From Candidatus Heimdallarchaeota archaeon (GTDB taxonomy: Archaea; Asgardarchaeota; Heimdallarchaeia; Heimdallarchaeales; Heimdallarchaeaceae): a stretch of 8,257 nt of DNA. The notes beneath the pieces are model-generated. The model worked only from the letters and a program-made list of their open reading frames with translations. It was not told where the DNA came from and made no database searches. The position numbers and the translations under genes are program-made. Position 1 is the stretch's first letter, and the number at the start of each line of letters is the position of its first letter. Below are positions 1 through 6,860 of this stretch, piece by piece. The stretch is from positions 1 to 8,257 of the forward strand of contig JAGLTP010000603.1 in NCBI GenBank assembly GCA_023135215.1, written 5' to 3'.

Positions 1-68
1 ACTGAGAATTGTTTTTGCATTTTTCCTTTATTATCATCCTGAGAAGGAAGAACTTCAAACTCTGACAT
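1..68 (-). CDS. Possible start of a divergent gene, product unknown (partial)
   Basis: Reading leftwards from an ATG at 68-66, the minus strand stays open to the window edge for 22 codons. It encodes a hydrophilic, mixed-charge peptide beginning MSEFEVLPSQDDNKGK. Just upstream is GTGATC, which matches the tail of the archaeal Shine-Dalgarno consensus but sits unusually close to the ATG. A TATA-like TTTATAT lies around 100-108, at a plausible distance. The layout suggests a gene divergent from the large membrane-protein gene at 196. The fragment is too short to show any family, and chance openness over 22 codons is quite possible. Confidence 0.35.
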   Translation of the reverse strand, partial: MSEFEVLPSQDDNKGKMQKQFS

Positions 69-163
69 CGAGATCACTTAAGAAAAAATAGAAGCTAATA
101 AGATATAAAACTTACTTGATATGCAATTCATTAAACAAAAGGCTAAAATTTCTTTTAACTGAA

Positions 164-173
164 TTTTTAAATA
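164..173 (+). promoter_or_regulatory. Candidate TATA box for the large membrane-protein operon
   Basis: TTTTTAAATA is centred about 27 bases before the ATG at 196. With usual archaeal TATA-to-start spacing, transcription would begin at or next to the start codon, giving a leaderless mRNA. This agrees with the lack of a well-placed Shine-Dalgarno site: the only purine cluster, GGAAG at 177-181, is too far upstream. The region is generally AT-rich, so the call is tentative. Confidence 0.35.
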
Positions 174-195
174 ATAGGAAGTATAAAATAATAAG

Positions 196-2904
196 ATGGA
201 AGTCAAGAAAGAGAAAAAAATTCATACCTATTTGTCTAATATATTCTATTATTTATTTGTAGTTTTAGTAGTAGCAATATTGGTATTCTCCTTAGTTATA
301 GAAGGATCTGTTGCACTTTTAGTTTTATTAAATATACTGTCAATTTCATTAATAGTGGTCTCAGTTGTTATTACTTTTTATCTTGCAACTCAAATGTTAA
401 GATATAATCTGACAGTGAGAAAGAAAGTTCAGATTGGTGTATTTCTGATAGTTATTGGTTTTTTGTTAATTCTAAGTTCATTTATCAAGCAAATAACTTT
501 TGGTGAAAGTTTTTTAACTTCCGTTCTCGGAGATACATTCTTTGTTTATTGGGGGATAGGAGCCATTGTTGTAGGTATATTCATTGAGTTGACTTTTCTG
601 GATCAAGGAATCTGGGAACTAATAAAAAAGCCTTTGAGATTTTTATGGAACACACTTGTCTCCTTCTTCAAATGGATTAAAACTCACTGGAAAAACATTA
701 TCCTTTACTCCCTAGATGTTGTTTCTTTGGCAATAATTATCTATGTTGTAGTAACTTGGGAAATTGTAATTTGGAAGTTAATTATCTTATCATTAAGCTG
801 TGTTTATCCTATCGCTCATCATTACAGAAGAATATGGAGAGCAATACGATTTATCGCAGTTGATGTCTTTTATAGAATATTCTATGAAATTGCTGTAATA
901 GTAAAAAGAATATCTGTAGGAGTTTGGAATGCTATCATTTCGTTTTTCAAATTTATTGGAAAACACTGGTGGATTATTTCGAAGGAATTTATACGAATAG
1001 CTGCTATCTTCACTCTGGGTATTATCTTCTGGATTTTTGTTGTGCTAAACTTCTATGCAGGTTGGGTGATAATGTCTATTATAATCTTTCAAGCTTTCAC
1101 AAGACGATTTATCCTAAAAGCTATCTTTAAAGCATTAAAGTTCTCAATTAAGAAAATAGCAGCATTTTTCAAGAAATATTGGAAGAAAATTGTTGCAGAA
1201 TTAACTAGACTAATTTTCTTTGCAACAGGAATAGTCATAATTGTTCTGACTGGATTGGAAATTTGGTTCTTTATTCAGAATTATTTCTATGGAATAGGTA
1301 TAATAATTGCGTTGATCGCAGAAGTTTTTTCTAGAAGAGCTGTGTGGCGGTTTATAATAAAACACAAAATAGCTTCTATAAGAGTGATGGGAATACTCAT
1401 AGTTGTTCTTGGTGTAGTACTAGAATTTACATTAGAGGATTATGTTAATTGGCTTCCTCTCACATCATCTTTAATGGCAATTGGAGCATTTATAACAATT
1501 TTTGCTCGAATAATCGTTGAACCAGTTTTAATACTCAATTTTCTGAAAGCAGTAGGAAGGATAATAAAAAAAGCAGCAGTTGCATTATATAATTTCCTTA
1601 AGAAAAATTGGTGGATTTTTCTCAAAGAGTTCATGCGATTAGCAGCTATTATTGCTTTGGGGATTATATTCTGGATTTTTGTAGAACCAAATCTTTATGC
1701 AGGATGGATAATATTATTCATTATAGTTTTTCAAACATTAACACGAATATTTATCCTTAAACAGATTGGACGTTTCTTCAAACATGTTGGTTTATTACTG
1801 AAAGATTTTCTTGTATGGATGACACGACCAATAAGATATATTTGGAGCGTATTCGTTAATATTCTGCGATTCTTTAAAGAGAATTGGTTAAAGGTTCTTC
1901 TCCATACTTTAGATATTGTTGCTATTGTAGTAATAATCTATTTCTCAATCCAAATTTCAAAAAGCTTTGAATGGTGGTATACAATCATTATAGCTGTCAG
2001 TGTATTATATGTTCCAATTCATCATTACAGAACAGTGTGGAGAGGCATCAGATTCATTGCAGTAGATGTTTTCTATAGGTCTTTAAATGCTATTTATAAT
2101 TTTACTAGAAGTATTCTGAAAGGAATATGGAATAGATTGGTTGCCTTAGCTAATTTCATTAGAGAACACTGGTGGGTTTTTCTAAAAGAGTTTTTACGAC
2201 TTACAGGAGCTACAATAGGCTTTTGGTTTATTCTTATATATGCAGATAAAGGAGGAGAAGGAATCAACTTCGGTGCTGTTACTGATCACTTAATCTGGAT
2301 AGGGATAATTGTCATTGTAGTTAGTTTACTCCTTTCAAGAAAAGCTGTTCTGAAATACTTCTATAATACTCTCAAATCTGTGGTTAAAACTTTAGTCAGA
2401 CGTAGAGTGATAATCTTCAGAATATTTGGGCTTGCAGCCGTCATATATGGAATTGTTATATCATTCATTCAGAGTTGGAATATAGCTGCAATACTCTCTC
2501 TATCAATAGGTGGAGTATTCTTACTTTTTGGCCATTGGATATTCCATCCAAAGAGATTCTGGGAATTCCTGAAGAAAATACCAAAGGTAATCAAGAAAAT
2601 ATTAGACACAATTTGGCTAACAATACGGTCATTTGCTATTTATGTTTTTGATAATTTTATCTGGCTAGTTCTGCTTTTGACTGTGTTAGGATCTGCCGCT
2701 TATGGTCTTTCCTTAGTTATTGGAGTTGATTTTCTGCAAACACCAATCGGAGATTTAGTTCACTGGACGATGGCAGCAATTGGAGGAGGATTAATCCTAT
2801 TAGCCGTTGTTGCTTTATTATTGCTTCAACGTCAATTTAAAAAACTAAGAACTGGAAGCTCAAGAGTGTTAGCAAAACAAATCAAGGAGAGGTGGCAAGA
2901 ATGA
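196..2904 (+). CDS. Giant polytopic membrane protein with internal duplicated modules, function unknown
   Basis: This 902-residue protein belongs to no family I recognise. It has about 22 hydrophobic stretches, mostly paired as short hairpins. They are separated by amphipathic linkers rich in Lys, Arg, Trp and Phe, which are likely cytosolic by the positive-inside rule. Modules recur. A block with HHYR..WR..IRFIAVDVFYR occurs at residues 208-227 and 609-628, with 17 of 20 positions identical. A block with WW...KEF.R occurs near 258, 472 and 659. An SR(R/K)AV segment occurs at 379 and 714. The end is basic and hydrophilic (881-902). There is no signal peptide, catalytic motif, nucleotide-binding site or transporter signature. 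Its stop overlaps the start of the RING-type membrane protein gene (ATGA, 2901-2904), so the two are probably co-translated. Possible roles are scaffold, membrane-shaping protein or channel-like assembly, all inference. The gene itself is secure because it is long, open and has conserved repeats. Confidence 0.92.
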   Translation: MEVKKEKKIHTYLSNIFYYLFVVLVVAILVFSLVIEGSVALLVLLNILSISLIVVSVVITFYLATQMLRYNLTVRKKVQIGVFLIVIGFLLILSSFIKQITFGESFLTSVLGDTFFVYWGIGAIVVGIFIELTFLDQGIWELIKKPLRFLWNTLVSFFKWIKTHWKNIILYSLDVVSLAIIIYVVVTWEIVIWKLIILSLSCVYPIAHHYRRIWRAIRFIAVDVFYRIFYEIAVIVKRISVGVWNAIISFFKFIGKHWWIISKEFIRIAAIFTLGIIFWIFVVLNFYAGWVIMSIIIFQAFTRRFILKAIFKALKFSIKKIAAFFKKYWKKIVAELTRLIFFATGIVIIVLTGLEIWFFIQNYFYGIGIIIALIAEVFSRRAVWRFIIKHKIASIRVMGILIVVLGVVLEFTLEDYVNWLPLTSSLMAIGAFITIFARIIVEPVLILNFLKAVGRIIKKAAVALYNFLKKNWWIFLKEFMRLAAIIALGIIFWIFVEPNLYAGWIILFIIVFQTLTRIFILKQIGRFFKHVGLLLKDFLVWMTRPIRYIWSVFVNILRFFKENWLKVLLHTLDIVAIVVIIYFSIQISKSFEWWYTIIIAVSVLYVPIHHYRTVWRGIRFIAVDVFYRSLNAIYNFTRSILKGIWNRLVALANFIREHWWVFLKEFLRLTGATIGFWFILIYADKGGEGINFGAVTDHLIWIGIIVIVVSLLLSRKAVLKYFYNTLKSVVKTLVRRRVIIFRIFGLAAVIYGIVISFIQSWNIAAILSLSIGGVFLLFGHWIFHPKRFWEFLKKIPKVIKKILDTIWLTIRSFAIYVFDNFIWLVLLLTVLGSAAYGLSLVIGVDFLQTPIGDLVHWTMAAIGGGLILLAVVALLLLQRQFKKLRTGSSRVLAKQIKERWQE
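628..1128 (+). repeat. Internal protein-level duplication, copy 1 (residues about 145-311)
   Basis: Residues 145-311 comprise a KPLRFLW-type linker, an HW..., LD..., IIIY hairpin, the HHYR...IRFIAVDVFYR motif, then a HWW...KEF.R hairpin. The same order recurs about 399-401 residues later (1825-2235). The 60 bases encoding the IRFIAVDVFYR block (817-876) match 2020-2079 at about 47 of 60 positions by hand count. Differences are largely at third codon positions, which indicates an old duplication kept under protein-level constraint. Confidence 0.85.
1600..1770 (+). repeat. Extra copy of the WW...KEF.R hairpin module (residues 469-525)
   Basis: Residues 469-525 align without gaps to residues 255-311 (bases 958-1128). 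By hand count 37 of 57 are identical, including WW, KEF.R, LGIIFWIF, YAGW and the TR.FILK ending. The offset is 214 residues rather than about 400. The protein therefore grew by more than one duplication rather than by a single halving event. Confidence 0.85.
1825..2235 (+). repeat. Internal protein-level duplication, copy 2 (residues about 544-680)
   Basis: This is the second copy of the block at 628-1128: an RPIRYIW linker, NW..., LDIVAIVVIIY, HHYR...IRFIAVDVFYR and HWW..FLKEFLR in the same order. After residue about 670 it diverges into a different hairpin containing a Gly/Glu-rich loop (ADKGGEG, 683-689), which the first copy lacks. Confidence 0.85.
2889..2894 (+). promoter_or_regulatory. 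Shine-Dalgarno site that sets the start of the RING-type gene
   Basis: GAGGTG lies inside the last codons of the upstream gene, six bases before the ATG at 2901. It is a full match to the archaeal anti-Shine-Dalgarno core. It overlaps the in-frame GTG at 2892, which therefore cannot be the main start. This favours ATG 2901, which overlaps the upstream TGA as ATGA and points to translational coupling. Confidence 0.75.
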
Positions 2905-4256
2905 GTGAAGATAAAACTAAACTCAAAGAAAGAAAAACTAGAAATCCAGATATAATTATTTTCTGGATTGGATTAGTTATCTCTCTTATCGGGATTATTT
3001 CTACAATAGTATTATCGATCGCTCTTCAACTAGATACTGATGATTCTCGATTTAGAGCTGTTCTATCAGTGTTCATTTTTGGTGTATTGATACTTGGATT
3101 TGGATTAATTGTTAGAAGGTTGCGAAGAAAAGGAATAGAGGACTTTGTATTAGGTGCAATAACAGCATTCCTTGGTTTTATTCTTCTATACTTTCCAGTT
3201 CTTATGTTTGTAATGGGTATAGATGATTTATTCGTTAAACAATATCCATATTATCTGATGATGGTTGGAGGAGTATTAGTGATAATTTTCGGATATTTCA
3301 TGGAAGTATATGACCTAAACATCAAATTCTTACAGATGATGAAAAGGATGAAAGAAGTTCTAAAAAGAATGCTAGCAAGGATAAATTGGAAATTACTCAG
3401 ATCTCCTTGGAACTTCTTCTCTTTAATGGGTTTAACTGTTATCATTCTTACTGTAATAGGAATTCTAACCTCTCGATATTACCACATTGCAGGAGCTGGT
3501 TTGATTTTATTCAACTTTATATTTCACTTTAGAAAGGAATTAGCTGAAATATTTAAGACAATAGGAAGAATACTGGAAACTATTGCACAAGCTTGGTGGA
3601 AGGTAACAAAACAGATACCAAGAATTTTGAAGAGATTTTTCCAATGGATATACAATCCAGAAAGATTCAAAAAAATTATGCGTTGGATCTGGAAACAGAT
3701 AAAGGTAATTGGTAGGTCAATAAAATACATCTTTGTTAGAAATTATCTGATTCTATTCATTTTTGGAGTAGTATTGTTCTTTGTTTTACCTAAAGATGTC
3801 CTCAATTTTGAGATAAGACTCGCAATTTCATCATTAGTTTGTTTAGTAGCTTTTGTTAAACCAATTTTAGACTGGCGAGAATACTTTGGAGAGGATGTAA
3901 GCTCAGCAAGGACATTCCTGTATAAAACATCAACAAAAGTAACTAAAAGGTTGAAAAGAAGAGTAATAATCAGGTGTCCATACTGTAATTATCCAAATAC
4001 AAGTCAAAGAATGGATTGCTGGAATTGTACTAAAATGCTACCAAGATGCAAGATCTGTAATTCATTTGTAGAACAAGGAACAGAAGTGGCAGTTTGTCAG
4101 CACTGTGATAATATCTATCATGAAAACCACCTTCGTACATGGCTAAGATTAAATCCAAAATGCCCAATGTGTAAAGAAGAGATAGAAAAAATAGAAACAG
4201 AAGAGCTAATAATAGAGTCAGATGTGCAGGAACCAGAGGGTGAGGAAGTACCTTAA
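2901..4256 (+). CDS. Polytopic membrane protein with C-terminal zinc ribbon and RING/PHD-class zinc finger
   Basis: Starting at ATG 2901 the protein has 451 residues. About eight hydrophobic segments (near 18-42, 51-72, 82-106, 117-136, 172-191, 194-210, 282-297 and 305-323) are separated by basic amphipathic linkers, one of them long (about 211-281). An AWWK...IPR linker resembles the WW...KEF.R linkers of the upstream protein. The soluble C-terminus carries a C4 zinc ribbon (C359, C362, C373, C376). It is followed by a cross-brace finger with ligands C383, C386, C399, C402, H407, H410, C421 and C424. The spacing (CX2C, CX2C-X4-H-X2-H, CPMC) is closer to PHD/RING-CH than to classical RING-H2. 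An acidic tail follows from about 425. Proteins of this layout in eukaryotes, such as membrane RING E3 ligases, transfer ubiquitin. Here ligase activity is only inferred, and a structural or protein-binding zinc domain is an equal alternative. The gene is the second of a coupled pair. Confidence 0.9.
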   Translation: MSEDKTKLKERKTRNPDIIIFWIGLVISLIGIISTIVLSIALQLDTDDSRFRAVLSVFIFGVLILGFGLIVRRLRRKGIEDFVLGAITAFLGFILLYFPVLMFVMGIDDLFVKQYPYYLMMVGGVLVIIFGYFMEVYDLNIKFLQMMKRMKEVLKRMLARINWKLLRSPWNFFSLMGLTVIILTVIGILTSRYYHIAGAGLILFNFIFHFRKELAEIFKTIGRILETIAQAWWKVTKQIPRILKRFFQWIYNPERFKKIMRWIWKQIKVIGRSIKYIFVRNYLILFIFGVVLFFVLPKDVLNFEIRLAISSLVCLVAFVKPILDWREYFGEDVSSARTFLYKTSTKVTKRLKRRVIIRCPYCNYPNTSQRMDCWNCTKMLPRCKICNSFVEQGTEVAVCQHCDNIYHENHLRTWLRLNPKCPMCKEEIEKIETEELIIESDVQEPEGEEVP

Positions 4257-4315
4257 TTACTCAAGAATAAAGGTTTACAATTTTTCGATTGATGTGGATT
4301 TGGTTTACAGAATTG

Positions 4316-5650
4316 CTACTTTTTCTTATTATCATATTTATATATTTTTTCTACTATAGCAAAGAAAGAAGCAAAAATTAACACAGCAGCACCAATATAA
4401 ATAAGTAGTTCAGCATTTCCACCAAATCCTAGAATTGCACTGCCTACAATACCACCTAAACCAAACGATAATATTCCAGCTAATTGTAATCCCATAATCA
4501 TGGATTCTTTACTAGGTTTATGTTCATGGACATGAGAATGAATTCCAAAAGAGAATCCTTGTCCCCTACTCATTGAAATATTAAGATGTCTATGTTCATG
4601 ATGAACCTTATCATCTGATAATTCTGTATCAAAATAATTTTCCATTTCTAGAATAGCAATATTCCTTGCAGGTTCCATTAATGATTCACCTATACCTACA
4701 ATAGCAAAAAGAAAAAGAACACCTACCCATGGATAAACTAGATTGTACCCAATAACTCCTGATCCTTTGATAACCATACTTAGAGCCATAGGTATCCAAG
4801 AACCCATTTTATCGACTAGTTTACCCGTAAAGATCTGCGCTAATCCCCAAATTGCATCACCGGTAAAAAATATCAAGGAAATTTGGATTTTCGATATTCC
4901 ATGCGAAGAAAGAACAAGAGGAAGGTTTGGAGTATATATCCCATGAGAAAAATCATAAAGTGTATAAATTATCAGAAGGAGAACAAAAGGTAGAAATTTA
5001 AACAATCCCTTAAGATTTTCAAGGTGAAAATGAGGTATTGCCATACTGTCAACTTCAAACATTTTAGCTCTTGTGCTTCTGTGACTAATAAAAGCAAGAA
5101 TAACTGAAACTATAGCTAGAAAAATTCCTATTAGAAGAACTAGTTGAAAGGGGGAAAAAATCCAGAAAGCTCTTTCTCCAAAAATAGTCTCTTCGAATAA
5201 TCCTGCTAATCCTTGACCAATAGCTCCACCAAAAAAAATACTCCCAAAAAGAGTTCCAACTGCTTCTCCTTTATTATTTTTAAAAAATGTATCAGAAAAA
5301 TTGAGTATGGCAATTATGAGTAAACCGTAACCTAATCCTTCAAAGAAACGAGCAATAATAACAGTAACTAGAAAAGGTAAAAACATGGAAATTAAACTAG
5401 AAAACCACATTAGCATAACAATAAAAAATGCTGATTCGCTTCTACCACAAATTCTCGCTAAGAAAATCAATCCAATAACTTGTCCTGCTGCATATAATAC
5501 TGAAGTGATGGAAACTATAGCTTCACTTCCTCCTAAAGCAACTACCTGGAAGGGGAATAACAAACGAGCTAATCCGATACCAAGTGATGCAAGCAGGATT
5601 TGCAAAAAATGAAGAAAGAGTCTTCTATCTTGAAATAAAAGGATTTGCAA
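4316..5650 (-). CDS. MFS transporter with a histidine-rich loop
   Basis: This 444-residue protein has about twelve hydrophobic segments in two halves, split by a loop around 190-215, as in the major facilitator superfamily. The second half keeps motif A between TM8 and TM9 (GKLVDKMGS, 276-284). The matching loop in the first half is degenerate (ARICGRSES). The R-P-F-Q-type ending of TM1 and the EP-R element at 326-329 also suit MFS carriers. The loop between TM10 and TM11 is unusually long and histidine-rich: H350, H351, H353, H355, H371, H373, H375 and H377, next to Asp and Glu. This suggests metal sensing or transport, but substrate and direction are unknown. The start is a TTG at 5650 with a weak AGGGGT about ten bases upstream. 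A second in-frame TTG lies at 5605, and no ATG or GTG is available upstream. The gene converges on the RING-type gene and diverges from the SPFH gene. Confidence 0.9.
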   Translation of the reverse strand: MQILLFQDRRLFLHFLQILLASLGIGLARLLFPFQVVALGGSEAIVSITSVLYAAGQVIGLIFLARICGRSESAFFIVMLMWFSSLISMFLPFLVTVIIARFFEGLGYGLLIIAILNFSDTFFKNNKGEAVGTLFGSIFFGGAIGQGLAGLFEETIFGERAFWIFSPFQLVLLIGIFLAIVSVILAFISHRSTRAKMFEVDSMAIPHFHLENLKGLFKFLPFVLLLIIYTLYDFSHGIYTPNLPLVLSSHGISKIQISLIFFTGDAIWGLAQIFTGKLVDKMGSWIPMALSMVIKGSGVIGYNLVYPWVGVLFLFAIVGIGESLMEPARNIAILEMENYFDTELSDDKVHHEHRHLNISMSRGQGFSFGIHSHVHEHKPSKESMIMGLQLAGILSFGLGGIVGSAILGFGGNAELLIYIGAAVLIFASFFAIVEKIYKYDNKKK

Positions 5651-5699
5651 GATTACTTTAACCCCTAACGATTTTCTAGGTATGCGTTTTCTGTTTTTT

Positions 5700-5713
5700 A
5701 TTTATATCTTTGG
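5700..5713 (-). promoter_or_regulatory. BRE/TATA promoter of the MFS transporter gene
   Basis: Read on the minus strand this is CCAAAG followed by ATATAAAT, a good archaeal BRE-plus-TATA pair. It predicts a transcription start near 5675-5680 and a leader of about 25-30 bases before the TTG at 5650. The TATA octamer is identical to the one proposed for the DUF998-like gene. Confidence 0.5.
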
Positions 5714-5768
5714 TTTGATAAATGAAAGTAAATGTTAAATCTAGAGGGAGAGGAGGCACATTAAATAC

Positions 5769-5777
5769 CTTTAAAAG
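5769..5777 (+). promoter_or_regulatory. Candidate TATA box of the SPFH gene
   Basis: CTTTAAAAG at this position would place the transcription start near 5797-5803. That leaves a leader of about 40 bases containing the GAGGT ribosome-binding site at 5828-5832. A second TATA-like string, TTATAAAT (5816-5823), lies too close to the start codon to drive an mRNA that contains this site. The call rests on spacing and composition only. Confidence 0.35.
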
Positions 5778-5838
5778 TGAGTTTTACAATATTTTGATTT
5801 AGAACCGACTTAAGGTTATAAATTAAAGAGGTATAAAA

Positions 5839-6822
5839 ATGGTTGAAGTAATTGAATGGGCAACAGGGCGTGGAGACGAAATAATGTACCGACATCCCCG
5901 AGATACAATAAACTGGGGAGATCAGGTAAATGTGATGCCTAACCAAGTCGCAGTATTCATAAAAGACTCTATCGCTTATGATGTTCTTAAATCAGGAAGA
6001 CACTTTATGAAAACAAAGAATATTCCACTATTGACAACATTTCTATCAAAGATTGTTGGTTTTGATAAATCACCATTTAATTGTCAAGTGATTTTTCTAT
6101 CAATGAGCGATTTTCAAGGAAAATTCGGTGGAAGAAGTCAAACACAAGAATTAGCACCATTGCAATTCTTTGGAGATTATTTCTATAAAGTAGCAGATCC
6201 ACAAAAATTCGCATTCGAAATCGCAGGAAACAGAGACATCTTTACAACATCTGCTTTCAATGATTTCTTTAGATCGTTCGTAGTTGAATCAGTTATTAGT
6301 AAGTTATCTGAAAAAGGCATTGTTGATGTGATGTCGAATCTAGGTAAAACCTCTGATTCCATCGAAAAGGAAGTCAAAGGCGATCTATTGGAAATGGGTG
6401 TAAATCTAAAGAACATGAAGTTCGGTGGAATCGATACAACTCCAGAATACAGAGACAGACTGTTCTGGATGAGATCTGGTGTATCAGCAGGCCAAGTCCA
6501 ACAATATGCTGGAATGGCTCAAGTAGCTGAAGCTCTCCCTGAAGGTGGAAGTGGATTAACAGGTGCAGTAATGGTAAACAATCTTTTCTCAAGAAGCGAA
6601 ATAAAGCAAGCTGACAAAATTGAGAAAAAAGGTGAAGTAGAAGCAGCATTTATCACATGCAATCAATGCAAAAAGAAAGTATCACCAATAGCTAAATTCT
6701 GTGGACACTGCGGAGATCCTACCGACGATGAGAAGAAAGGCGAAGTTAAATTCTGTACCGATTGTGGTGCTAAGAACGCCCCCGATGCTAAATTCTGCGC
6801 AAGTTGTGGTCATAAATACTAA
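5839..6822 (+). CDS. SPFH-domain protein (YdjI / virion-core-like) with two C-terminal zinc ribbons
   Basis: This 327-residue protein opens with the IEW.....D...YR.P element and INWGDQVNVMPNQVAVF of the YdjI-like SPFH branch. The SPFH (band 7) domain spans about residues 25-215. No N-terminal TM helix is present, so it is likely cytosolic or peripheral to the membrane. A Gly/Ala/Met-rich stretch (213-250) precedes two double-zinc-ribbon units: C274, C277, C288, C291 and C306, C309, C320, C323, each ending in an FC..CG knuckle. Family members form oligomeric membrane-linked assemblies. The Bacillus YdjI relative sits with PspA-type envelope-stress genes, but no PspA is visible here. The ATG has GAGGT six bases upstream and an in-frame stop just before it (5824-5826). 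Codon choice looks somewhat less AT-biased than in the membrane genes, which may reflect higher expression. The gene stands alone, divergent from the MFS gene and ended by a T-rich tract. Confidence 0.93.
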   Translation: MVEVIEWATGRGDEIMYRHPRDTINWGDQVNVMPNQVAVFIKDSIAYDVLKSGRHFMKTKNIPLLTTFLSKIVGFDKSPFNCQVIFLSMSDFQGKFGGRSQTQELAPLQFFGDYFYKVADPQKFAFEIAGNRDIFTTSAFNDFFRSFVVESVISKLSEKGIVDVMSNLGKTSDSIEKEVKGDLLEMGVNLKNMKFGGIDTTPEYRDRLFWMRSGVSAGQVQQYAGMAQVAEALPEGGSGLTGAVMVNNLFSRSEIKQADKIEKKGEVEAAFITCNQCKKKVSPIAKFCGHCGDPTDDEKKGEVKFCTDCGAKNAPDAKFCASCGHKY

Positions 6823-6860
6823 TCTTCTTTTCTTATTTTTTTATTTTCTTTTATCTTTCT
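6823..6860 (+). terminator. T-rich transcription terminator after the SPFH gene
   Basis: Directly after the stop codon comes a nearly pure pyrimidine stretch with a run of seven T (6836-6842) and several runs of three or four. Such tracts terminate archaeal RNA polymerase without a hairpin. It overlaps the last codons of the minus-strand ABC-2 remnant. Confidence 0.6.

Noticed and set aside
628..2235. The possibility that the duplicated blocks are an assembly artefact or a mobile repeat
   Set aside because: The copies differ at many third codon positions and keep the reading frame, as expected for old in-gene duplication rather than a recent or artefactual copy.
4272..4309. Direct repeat GGTTTACA 30 bases apart, with a weak CAAT...ATTG hairpin between the convergent genes
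   Set aside because: The repeat is only eight bases and the stem only four, so chance in AT-rich sequence is enough to explain them. Neither forms a convincing terminator or attachment site.
4256..4315. Read-through extension of the MFS frame past its TAG (20 codons, with two CKP-like pairs)
   Set aside because: The extension is antisense to a short intergenic gap, shows no conserved motif, and is explained by chance openness.
5722..5802. A 26-codon plus-strand frame upstream of the SPFH gene, beginning MKVNVKSRGRGG
   Set aside because: It has no ribosome-binding site, crosses the candidate promoter, and shows no family resemblance. The RGRGG string simply comes from the purine-rich tract.
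6183..6649. Two overlapping minus-strand frames inside the SPFH gene
   Set aside because: The SPFH frame is clearly the coding one, with domain motifs and eight zinc-ligand cysteines. The opposite-strand peptides have no recognisable pattern.
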